Of a stretch of DNA of 64,000 bases, positions 47,001-56,506 are shown piece after piece. The notes under the pieces are model-generated. The model had not been told where the DNA came from. It saw only the letters and a list, made by a program, of their open reading frames with translations, and ran no database searches. Position numbers and translations under genes: made by a program. Each line of letters begins with the position of its first letter. The stretch's first letter is position 1. This DNA is from Thecaphora thlaspeos (taxonomy: Eukaryota > Basidiomycota > Ustilaginomycetes > Urocystidales > Glomosporiaceae): the NCBI GenBank assembly GCA_900291925.1, contig UWYS01000005.1, forward strand, positions 1-64,000. Direction: 5' to 3'.

Positions 47001-48042
47001 ATGCACCGGCTTTCCCCGCACTTTGCTGTCCCCGCTTTCGTCACTGCCGTACACGCTGGCCTCGTTGCATCGCATCACATCGCACTACACTGTACTGCGC
47101 ATCGAAGCGCGATCGAGTCAGGCAGGCGAGGCCCTAGGCAAGGTACTGCTAGGGCGATCGCTCCCTTTAATACAGTACAGTAGCGAAATTGTGGCCACGA
47201 AGTCTCCCACGATACACGATGTCGTCAATTGTCGCAGACCTGCTCAGCAACCGTACTGTAAATTGCGCCTTGACCTATTCTTCGCAACGGAGAAGGGCAG
47301 GAAGGCCTGCTCAAGTTGTTGGACAAAGGTGCGGTACAGAACATGTGTCTCTCGACGATGTCAAAGCGACCGGCTTACGACCAGCGACACGGTAACATAC
47401 TCAGCTAGCTGTTTGCCGGCTGGCTTGAGTGCGGTGTCAACATCGACCTGCTTGCTTTTCTATTTTATCTTCTGTATGACGTCGAGAGCAGCTTGCGCCT
47501 TGCACCGGATCGTCTCTTCGGTGGTCTGCACTGGTCAAGAGGAGGTAGCGTACCATCGGAGCTCGTCTTATCAGCCCAATTGCTCCACGACCCCATCGTA
47601 TGTGGGCGGACGTTGACCGATAGGATGGGTGACGAGACGAGCGGAACCGAATGCGCTCGGACCCTCGTTGGGACCCTCGTTGATCTGCCGCTCTACATGA
47701 CAGCAGCGAGACCACTCCCTCGAACAGAGTGCTTAAGTCGATCGCAACCTTAGGTATAGAGGTACGGTCTCAACCTCGATCGAGCCGAACGCGTCTGTGC
47801 TGGGATGTGAGATGACTGATGATTGAGCAGCGCTCGTCGCCGCTGATCGAGCGGTTGCCTGGGCAAAGACGTGATGGCGATGGTCTGTGCGCACCGCAGT
47901 GACTGGCCGTGGGGACAGGGTGGCATGGATCTGACCGCAGGCCTGGTGAGGGCCAAGATGGGGCCGCCAGAGCCGCTTCACTCCGCACTACCACCACCTC
48001 GAACCAACGTCCCTCACAACACCAGCAACGACTGCATCGGCA
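44005..48042. promoter_or_regulatory. 4-kb gene-free divergent intergenic region with TACTGTA/TACAGTA motif cluster
   Basis: The longest gene-free stretch after the transposon region. The frames I inspected (for example 45965-46510 plus, 44282-44809 minus) show no domain, signal or splice partner. Thirteen copies of TACTGTA or its reverse complement TACAGTA lie at 44283, 44365, 44647, 45593, 45706, 45711, 45766, 46149, 46737, 46761, 47171, 47176 and 47254, including a perfect 12-bp palindrome TACAGTACTGTA at 45706-45717. Short ACATACATA runs recur near 44641 and 46821. Confidence 0.6.
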
Positions 48043-49362
48043 ATGGAAGGCGAGATCCCCTCGAAACAATCCGGCTCTGCTGCCGATACCGACTCGGTAT
48101 CTGCCGACGACACTACCTCCACTGCTCCGGCCTTTTCTGCCTCTACCTCTGCCTCTGCCACTCCTTCCACGTCTGGAATCGACTCCGATCAGGATGGGGA
48201 CGACGACGACGGCCACGAGGCTTACTCCTCTTCGGTGGCGAGCAGCAACGTCCGCTCCACCCATCCCCCTCCCACCTCTGAACCCAGTCAGACCATCCCG
48301 CCTGCCCCAGCGCGCACCCCGTCGTCGACCGCAGCACAGGACCAGCCCTCACTCAACAGCGCATCAGACAACCTCGTCCTCTTCGATCTGACCACCAAGC
48401 GTGGCGCTAAAACGACCATTTCACCGCATACGATCAAGACGATCCTCGGCCTCAAGCTGCTCGGGGTCGGCTACGATCGACAGCGCTTAACCTTAGTCCA
48501 GATTAGGGGTGAATTGGCGGAACGCGTGGCCGAGAACGTCACGGTGCCGGCGCTCGAGCTGGCGGATGGGACACATATCATGGAAAGCTGGGCGATTGCC
48601 GAGGTAGGTCCCACATGCGCCTGCCTCTTTTCACTGCGCTTGGCAGCCGTTGACGCTAACCTCAATCTCCCACCTTCGCCACCGACAGTACCTGGAGCGC
48701 AACCACCCGCGAGGTCACCTCCTCTTCGGCTCTTCCGCCTCCAAGCGTCTCGCAGCCCTGTTGAACGACTTCGGAAAGGCGATCCTCGTCCCTTCCCTTG
48801 GCCCGCTCACGATGCCTGGCGTCCACCGTCTGCTAGACGAAGAATCGGCAGACTATTTTGCCAACCAGAAGGTCGGACCAGCACGCTGGAACAAGATCTC
48901 CAACCTCACGCAGAGCGAAAAGGAGGCGCACATAGCCAACGTTGTCAAAAATTTGGAAATGGTCGAGACCATGCTGTGCGCCGAGGGTGCGGGAGCGGCA
49001 GGACAGGGAAGCAGAAGGAGCAATGGCTTGGTGGGAGATTTCGGAGCGATGGGCGTCAGGCAAAAGAGGAGCAAGTGGGTTGCTGGAGGAGAGGAACCGA
49101 GTCATGCCGATGTGAGTGTTTCCCTTGTTGGCCGGTGGAACGAGCGTGTTTGCCTGTCGAGATGCTGACCGACGTTCCTTCGCCTTGCTCTGTCCATCCC
49201 GTTCTTGGCCAGTTTGTCCTGTTCGGCTGGTACGTCTACTCGAGGGCGGCTGGAGCCACCGTCGTGCGTGAGATCTGGGGCGCTCATCGGGCTATCAAGA
49301 CGTGGGTCGACGACATGCTGGCCTGGTGTGAAGATATTAAGGACGATTTCGTGCCGATCTGA
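48043..49362 (+). CDS. Glutathione S-transferase-like protein, basidiomycete etherase/FuA type
   Basis: Three exons, 48043-48603, 48689-49111 and 49213-49362, all joins phase 0, 377 aa. The first about 108 residues are an acidic Ser/Thr/Asp-rich extension. The thioredoxin-fold GST N-domain follows (LVLFDLTTKRGAKTTISPHT, IKTILGLKLLGVGYDRQRLT, VPALELADGTHIMESWAIAE YLERNHPRG across the first join), then an all-helical C-domain ending WVDDMLAWCEDIKDDFVPI. The ISPHTIKT segment stands where etherase-type (GTE/FuA) GSTs have SPNTWKT, with the catalytic Ser. Related fungal enzymes conjugate glutathione to, or bind, small aromatics and are linked to wood-extractive detoxification. The extension is unusual for a GST and may be regulatory. 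Confidence 0.82.
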   Translation: MEGEIPSKQSGSAADTDSVSADDTTSTAPAFSASTSASATPSTSGIDSDQDGDDDDGHEAYSSSVASSNVRSTHPPPTSEPSQTIPPAPARTPSSTAAQDQPSLNSASDNLVLFDLTTKRGAKTTISPHTIKTILGLKLLGVGYDRQRLTLVQIRGELAERVAENVTVPALELADGTHIMESWAIAEVGPTCACLFSLRLAAVDANLNLPPSPPTVPGAQPPARSPPLRLFRLQASRSPVERLRKGDPRPFPWPAHDAWRPPSARRRIGRLFCQPEGRTSTLEQDLQPHAERKGGAHSQRCQKFGNGRDHAVRRGCGSGRTGKQKEQWLGGRFRSDGRQAKEEQVGCWRRGTESCRCECFPCWPVERACLPVEMLTDVPSPCSVHPVLGQFVLFGWYVYSRAAGATVVREIWGAHRAIKTWVDDMLAWCEDIKDDFVPI

Positions 49363-49513
49363 GGTGGCCGTCCAATGGGAAAACGCATGGACATCCTCGC
49401 AATCAAAGATCGACATTGCGCTCGCTCGCTGCCGTCTGTGTTCGTATGCCGTGTCTTTGCACTTGCTAGAGAGGGTGGGGTATGTCACCGTTTCGCAAGG
49501 AGCGCACCGACAG

Positions 49514-50932
49514 CTACTCGTCCCCTTCCTCCTCGCTGTCGCTTCCGTAAGCCGCTAAGCTACCTAGACCTGTCGGTGCCGCCGTTTTGGTCGCCTGCTG
49601 CTGCTGCTGCTGTTGTTGTTGCTGTTTTCGCAGCGCTGATAGCGTCTGCAAGTCACCCAGCATTCCCGCGTTGATCAATCCACCGATCGTCGTCGATGGT
49701 AACGATGCCGTCGCCGTCGCTGCCGCCGCCGCCGCAGCAGCCGCTTTCCGTGCCGCCTCTTCTCGTTCCCTCTTGATTTCCTGCCACCCTCTTTCGTTCT
49801 CCTCATCGAGCCTCTTCATCTCCTGCTCGTACGCCGCCTCCTGCTCAGCTTCCTGTCTCAGCCTTCTCCTCTTTGCATCTGGCATATCACCCTCTTGCGC
49901 CTCTGTACCTTCAAGCCTCCGCAACGCCTCCTGCGCCTCTACCGTGTCGTTGCGCATGTTCGCAACGATGGCCGATTCGCCCTGCTGTCTAAGTTGTCTC
50001 TCGTTCCTCTTTTGCGCTCCTGGATTGGGATCGTCGGTGGACCAGCGTACGTTGATAATCTCGTTGTGGTCAAGTTTCTGCTGGTACATTGCCTCTTTTG
50101 CGAATTGGGCGCTCTGCTCGTATCGATACGTCACAAACGCACACGCCCGACCGGCGAGGACTTTGACGCGTTCGATCTCGCCCCATTCGCCAAAGTGGCG
50201 GCGAATGACCTTTTCCGTGTCGCTCTGGACGTACGGCTGACGTGGACCGTGTATGGTGTGTCGACGATTTTGATCGTGGGCGTTGGAGCCACCGCGTAGC
50301 GTTCGACCGTTGTCGCGCCACGAGAGGCTGGATGAGGTGTTGGCTGCGCCACCCTGCGAGATGCCCGAACCCTCTTCGTGGATGCGCCCGACGTAGAGTG
50401 TACGGTTGACGCGCGTCATGCTCCCCACTCCGCCCATGTCTTCGCGGTAGTCTCCGAACTTGGGACGTCCAAAGATGTCTCTCCCCTGATCGTTGAATTC
50501 GGTCGGACGCGGTAGACGATGGAGGTAGGTGCACTCCGAGCCGTTCGGACAACATCCACGTGCGAAAAAGAGACAGCAGTAGGCTCCGTCGTTCTCTGGC
50601 GCTTTCGCTGCTCCTGTCGAGCTGGTCGACCGACGTGTGGCCAGGTCGGCTTTCGTGTAGCCAGCATCGCGGGCTATGTTGCATCGCGTCTCGGCACGTT
50701 CCAGCCCTTTCTTCTCGTTTCGGTCGCCACCAGAAAAGTTCTCGTGCCAGATGTTGTAGATGCCGCCCGAGCTGTTTCGAGGTTTGGCGGCTTCCAGCAG
50801 TGCGCGGAGACGTTCCTGCGTCACTTGTTTGCGAGTGGGTCGGGATCTGTAGGTAGGTGTGGTTGTCGTGGCATCCGCCAACGCCGCTGTCGTTTCGGTC
50901 AAGGCGGAGGTGGATGGGGACGGGTCTGACAT
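49514..50932 (-). CDS. CWC2: Pre-mRNA splicing factor CWC2 (RBM22-type)
   Basis: Single exon, 472 aa. Order of domains: SGGIYNIWHENFSGG and ERAETRCNIARDAGYTKAD (Torus region), a C3H zinc finger (CLFFARGCCPNGSECTYLH), the linker PRPTEFNDQGRDIFGRPKFG, then an RRM with RNP2 TLYVGRI and RNP1 GRACAFVTYR, and INVRWSTDDPNPGAQKRNER. CWC2 belongs to the Prp19/NTC complex and contacts the U6 snRNA internal stem-loop and the intron during spliceosome activation. The C-terminus has an Ala run and ten consecutive Gln (49595-49624), absent from yeast Cwc2. A Ser/Gly insert lies in the RRM between beta-1 and alpha-1. Confidence 0.94.
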   Translation of the reverse strand: MSDPSPSTSALTETTAALADATTTTPTYRSRPTRKQVTQERLRALLEAAKPRNSSGGIYNIWHENFSGGDRNEKKGLERAETRCNIARDAGYTKADLATRRSTSSTGAAKAPENDGAYCCLFFARGCCPNGSECTYLHRLPRPTEFNDQGRDIFGRPKFGDYREDMGGVGSMTRVNRTLYVGRIHEEGSGISQGGAANTSSSLSWRDNGRTLRGGSNAHDQNRRHTIHGPRQPYVQSDTEKVIRRHFGEWGEIERVKVLAGRACAFVTYRYEQSAQFAKEAMYQQKLDHNEIINVRWSTDDPNPGAQKRNERQLRQQGESAIVANMRNDTVEAQEALRRLEGTEAQEGDMPDAKRRRLRQEAEQEAAYEQEMKRLDEENERGWQEIKREREEAARKAAAAAAAAATATASLPSTTIGGLINAGMLGDLQTLSALRKQQQQQQQQQQATKTAAPTGLGSLAAYGSDSEEEGDE

Positions 50933-52124
50933 GGTCGAGCGGTGAGCCGATGGATTGAGCGGCGAGGGAGCTAGTGATGGTCAATGGCTGGCTAACCTAA
51001 CATTGAGCGAGGAAGAGGCGGCGAGATGGGATGGGCGGCGGAGGCGTGGCGGGACGTGTTGTAGATGGTGGTGGTGGTAGTGATCCGGGGTTGGTGAGGG
51101 GGCCCGGGGTGTGGTGGCAAGAAGCTGTCGGGAAGGCAGCAGGCTGCGAGCTGCGTTGCGCCGTCCGACTTCCGTGCCTTGGAAGGGCGCGACGGTACCG
51201 CGATACAAGGCACGAGGGTGCGTGGGTCGGTCGACGTGCGGCCACCGTGGTGCGTGCGCCAAGCGAGCGGGCGAGCAAGAAGCAAGGTGAGTGGGAAAAT
51301 GGGGCGCTCAGCTTCGAGGTCGGCGGAGGCGGCCCGAGAGAGGCGCGGGCAGCGGCATCCCGCGGTTGCCAGGTTGGCAGGGCTTGTGCGAGACGCTGCC
51401 GCTGCTGCTGCTGCTGCTGCCCGGATAGGCCGATGTTAGTCTTCGTAGCCTTGGACCTGTTTGATGCTCGCTGCCAACCGGGTCCCCCTTGATTCCATTT
51501 CATCTTAGCTTGATCTCACGCCGCCCTCGACCGTCTGCCCTCGCCCGGATCGCTAAGGAGCAGTCCAGCCGCCGACCACACCTTGACAACGACGACACTC
51601 GGAGCCTCAAGCAGAGTTGTGGATTCAGCGCTCGGACCGTTTCCGCTCGCTCAGAGGACCACAGCCCAACGCACCCGGCTCAACGCACGCGCTCGCTCTT
51701 CCGGCCGCCAATCCGATCATCCTCGTGCCCCATACCACGGCATTCGGACCATCCGTACTCAGTTGGTTATCACACAGCCGCATCTACGGCAGCAAGACCA
51801 ACAACACACGACGACCCATCACATGACGATCAAGTAGTGGCAGCAGCAGCAGCAGCAGCAGAGCCGTCCTCGTCTCTTCGAGCAACCCTCCCTCCGGCTC
51901 CTTTGCACCCTCCATCGCATCTGCCGACGCCGGTATCCTACCCGAGCTCTCGTCAGTCACGCTCAGCACGCCCGTCTGCTTTGCTGCACCCGTCGCAAGC
52001 AAGGCCTGCCGCTGCGGCATCCCTGAATCGAAGCTGACAGTCCTAAGAGTACCGCTACCAAGCGCACGCAGGACAGCGTTCTCTGCAGAGCGAGGCAGTT
52101 CGCGCCGTCCTCTCTTCCTCGACC
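50933..52124. promoter_or_regulatory. Divergent spacer between CWC2 and the PP1-docking LRR gene
   Basis: No supported gene. It holds a GCT run at 51396-51420 and a (CAG)7 run at 51841-51861. The long open frames before 52125 have no domain and probably represent leader sequence. Confidence 0.5.
51841..51861. repeat. (CAG)7 triplet repeat
   Basis: Seven perfect CAG units in the leader/promoter region of the LRR gene. Confidence 0.95.
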
Positions 52125-55100
52125 ATGGACCAAGACGCAGCCCAGCGGTCCAAAGATGGTGCAAGCAGTGGCACCAGCTCTGGTGCAGTTCTCGATCCGC
52201 TGGCGGACAAAGCAGCAGAGCGTCCCCTCGACGCTGCGGAACAGCCGTCGACAGATGATCGGCAAGCCACACAGGCCCCTCCAGCATCGGCCCGTCCGCC
52301 GGCATCAGAAGTAGCGCCGTCACACAGCAGCTTGCCCGGCTCATTCCACCTCGAGCCAACAGCACCGCCCGCGCCCCCAATTAAAGACGCTGCCAGCAGT
52401 GAGAGCCAAACCGCCGCAGCGAGTTCCAACGCTCTTCCGTCATCCACATCCTCGGCTCCCACACCCAGGGCACCCGGCGAAGCTGCAGCGGCCGGCATCT
52501 CGGACGACCCGACAGAAGCAGGAGCAGCCTCCCTTCCGCCCAAGCGTCGATCAGTGTACAAGCGCCGCTCGGTCTCGCATCCAAAGGGCATCTTGAAGCC
52601 AGCTCCACCACCGCAGAAGGGCTTCTCGTTCCGTAGAGACATCCTCCAGAACATCAACACTCGCCTTGCCCAGCAGGGCGTCAACGTTCAGGTCCCTGTC
52701 CCACAGGCAGGCACGGCCCAGGCCACCGCCTCTTACATCGGCGGCGTCTTCCGCAAGATCTCCGGCTTCGCTGCGGGAGCGGCAGCCAACGTAAGTTCTC
52801 CTGGCTTCCCCTCTCAGGATCCACAGCAGCAGCAGCAGGTGCAGCGGGGGCAGGGGCAGGAGCAACAGCCGCAGAGCAGCAATGCGAGGTGGAATGTCGG
52901 CTCCAAGGGTACCGCCCCTCAGAGGCAAGGGACCGCGACGTCGACGATCAGCGACGGCGGCGGGAGTATCCTCTCCGTGAGGAGCACCGCATCGGCCGCG
53001 TCAGACGTCACCGTCTCGGCCGCCCCGCTCAAGAAGGTGCAGTTCCGCGTGCAGCATATGACCGTGACCTACCCCATCATTGGCTCCGGCACGCCCGAAG
53101 ACGAGGACCTGACCAGGATCCGCATCGAACGTGAGCACCACAAGATGTTGCGCTCGCGCAAGAGCAAGAAGTGGACGCCCGAGGAGCTCGAGGCGCTCTA
53201 TCGCGATTGCTGCCGGACGCGCGAGGAGCATCCGCTCAAGAAGATGCGCCTGGTCTTTCAGGAGGCCGCCCAGGCCGTCCCGCCAGTGCTGAGGACGATG
53301 GATCTCTCATTCGTCCCACTCGACAAGCAGGCGATCGAGCCAATCGCCGACCTGCTCAGCGTCGACTTTGGCCTCACCAAGCTCGTCCTTGAGAACTGCT
53401 CGCTGACCGACGGCAGCCTCAAGTCGATCCTCCATGCGCTGCTCGTCTCCGGCACCCTCCCTAATCTCAGCCTGGCCAGCAACCGCAAGATCCGCCTCAA
53501 TGGCTGGAAGTACGTCGCAATCTTCATGCGCCGGGCGCAGGCGCTCCGCTACCTTGACCTTTCCGAAAATTCGATCAATAAGGCTTCGCTCGAGCACATT
53601 CTCCAGGCGGTCGCCAAGCCTGCCGAAGTGGTGACACGTCCAGGTAGGCAGAAGGCCGGCGGCGGGGGCGGAGCTGCGGTCATAAAATGCTTAGAAACAG
53701 CGGACAAAGCGGCGGCGGTGACAGACGAACGGAGCGCAACAGCCGCAGCCACCACCGGCGACGGCCAGGAAGAAGATGGCGATCCGGACTTCGATGAAGA
53801 GGGCTTTCCGCTGATGCCAACAGCGCCGCTGCTCCGCAACGTCTCAGAAGATGCCGAACCTCCAGCATCGGCTGTAATCTCGCTGCGCCTCGAAAACTGC
53901 GGCCTCAAGACGAACGCTTTAGAGATGCTCGCGCGCGCTGTTCGTCTCTCCGAGATTCGCCACCTCTCGCTCCGCCGCAACGGGATCAACCAGCTCGGCG
54001 CCGTCGCGCTCGCCGTCCTGCTGAAGGACTACCCGGGCAGCTTGGCGGCCGACGACGACGCGCAGCAGCAGCAAATAAACGGCGGCCGTCGCGGAGAGAA
54101 CGGCGGTACCCTCTCTGCTGCGTCTGGCAGGCAGCCAAACGCGATGGGGGTAGGACCGCGAGCAGGCGGTCGAGGAGGCTACAACGGCCCAACTACTGCA
54201 GCAACGGCGACACAACGGCAGGGACGGCCACGCGAGGTTAACCAGGGCCAGGCTTACGACCGAAGGCAGCGAAGCTACTCGCCGAGCCTGCCGGACGTTC
54301 CTTTGATCGTCTCGAGCCCGGCCGGTGGCTTCACTAGCCGCAGGATGCCAAGCAGCGCCTTTGCTGACTACGACGCCGGTACCCGTGTTGCCTCTCCGCT
54401 CGGGACCCCAAGCCGAGAGATCGATGCACGACTCACTGACGCCGAGCGGAGCGCGGTCCGGCGCAATGCATTGCCGTCGCAGAGCGAGGAGGAGGCGATC
54501 GCGCTATTCCAGGCGAAGTGGGCCAAGCGAATTCTGGCCGATCTGCCTCGCGTCGGCAATCTGCTCACGCTCGACCTCAAGTCAAACGACGTCCGCGGCG
54601 GCGTCGTCTACCTGGCCCAGGTGCTCAAGAAGAACCGCACGCTACGCGTACTCAACCTCAGCGACAACCAGATCGAGATGCCCGGGTTGGTGGCCATCGC
54701 CGAGGCGCTCAAGTACAATTCGACCCTTGAGACGCTCGACATGAGCCACAACCCGTGCTCCGGCCCTGGGCTCGAGGGGCTAACGACGCTTCGTACGGCG
54801 TTTACGCTCAACTCGAACCTCAAGCGCCTCTTCCTCAACGGGACCGACCTCTCGTCGCAGGGCGCGATCGCGCTGGCCGAGTTCCTGCCCGAGGCCAAGA
54901 GTCTGATCCATCTCGACCTGGCGGAAAACTTTGAGATCGACATTGCCGGTGTCATGGCGCTGGCCGTGTCGGTGCGCATGAACAAGAGCCTGCGCTGTCT
55001 GGATCTCAACATCCCGCCGAACAACCCGGACTTTGCGCGCCTCTCGCAGGAGATTCTACAGAGCTGCATCCGCAACACGGAGCTGGCGCAGCAGAAGGCG

Positions 55101-56418
55101 ACACAGAAGGGCCTCAAGCAGCCGATCGCCGCGCCTATCTACAAGTCAGTCGTCGCCCGGGCGGCCAAGGAGCAGGATGAGCGGCTGAAGGCGATGAAGG
55201 CAGCCCGAGCGGCTGAAGGCGACAAGCGCAAAGCTGCCGAGGAGCTGCTCGTCGCCGCGCAGGAGTGCAGCAACGTGCTGCGCGACCTGCTCGAGGGCGA
55301 GGAGAAGCGGCAGCGCGAGGCGCCAGAGCAGAAGGTCGCTCCACCCGGCGACTTCGTCGAGGATCTGACCAAACAGAGCAAGAGGCTGCAGAGGAGATTG
55401 GGAGACCTCGCCACTGGCACCAACGAGGGCGATAGTCTAGGTGAGTGCGAGCGACGCCACAACTGGCAGCAGCAAGGTTTAGGTCGTCCGTAGAAGGACT
55501 TGCATCAAGTTCTGTTGCTGACATCTTCCTTGCCTCTGTCTGCGGATCACCATACACGCAGAGCGCTGCCTACGCCTTCACGACGAACTCAGCGAGGTGA
55601 CGACCCGCCTCGAACGCTTCTACCGCTACGAGGCCTCGCCGCTCGGCGATCCGCGCTCCGAGGAAGCCGCCCTCGCTGGCCCCGGCCTCTCGGATCCGGA
55701 CAACATGCTGGCCCCGCCCTGTGGTCTGGAGTCGGGCCTCAGCTCCCCCGCCTTTTCCATCGCCGACTCCGACAACGACGATGGAAGCGACGATGACGAC
55801 GCTACCGCCGCCGCATCCTCGCATCGCAAGGCCAGTAGCAACGGACGGCACGACGGTCTTGAGGCGATGGAAGGGCTCGGGATTGACGCCAACCCCACCC
55901 CTACGGCCGATCGCGAAGAGCCGGAAGACGGCGAAGAGGACGGTGGCAAGATGCAGAGGTCGCCATCGGGTCTAAAGGCAAAGGGACAGCTAAGCGAGGA
56001 GGGCGAGCTGTTCCGAAAGGCCAGGAGCTTGATGCTGGACGCAGACGATGGCGAGGGTGACGAGAATAGCGAGGGTGACGTCGATGTCCCGGTCAGCGGC
56101 CCCACGGACGGGTCCTTCAACGACGTCGAGATCGCCGTCGAAAAACCGCCGTCGCTCAGCGGGACAAGCCTGGCACGACGCGGTTCTTCCTCTTCCTCTT
56201 CTTCCCTCAGCATCAGCAGCGGGAGCGGAAAGGCGAGGAGAGGATCGAGCAGCGGCGGCGAGGGTGGAGGACTGGACAGCGGAATAAGCGGCGAAGAACT
56301 GAGGAAGGACCTCTTGACGGCACAGTTGCCGCCGAAGAGTGCCAGGAGCAGCGGCGGGGGCGGTGGGGTCGAGATGGCTGAAGATGACGAGGAAGGGGGA
56401 GGAGGAACGCAGTCGTAG
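52125..56418 (+). CDS. PPP1R37-like leucine-rich-repeat protein with two PP1-docking motifs
   Basis: Two exons, 52125-55440 and 55562-56418 (intron GTGAGT...GCAG, 121 nt, phase 1), 1390 aa. After a disordered N-terminus comes KGILKPAPPP (a [GS]-I-L-[KR] SILK-type motif, about residue 150) and later LKKVQFRV (an [RK]-V-x-F motif, about residue 305), the usual order of two protein phosphatase 1 docking sites. Then WTPEELEALYRDCCRTREEH and ribonuclease-inhibitor-type leucine-rich repeats: TMDLSFVPL, KLVLENCSLTDGSLKSILHA, RYLDLSENSINKASLEHI, SLRLENCGLKTNALEMLARA, LLTLDLKSNDVRGG, RVLNLSDNQIEMPGLVAIAE, ETLDMSHNP, RLFLNGTDLSSQG, HLDLAENFEIDIAGVMALAV. A long disordered insert splits the repeats at about 625-790. 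The C-terminus is coiled-coil then acidic. It matches animal PPP1R37 in layout; fungal relatives are often labelled MAP-homologous protein 1. Confidence 0.85.
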
Positions 56419-56506
56419 ACACCTGTCAATCGACGGATGCATGTTTGTATCTCTACCCCTTTTGTCTATATCTACGTGTCGGAGCGAGGGAACAAATATC
56501 CAACTA

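Noticed and set aside
55626..56429. 267-aa minus-strand frame over the last exon of the LRR gene
   Set aside because: Ser/Pro/Leu-rich antisense of an acidic Ser/Gly tail; the plus exon is supported by a phase-correct splice.
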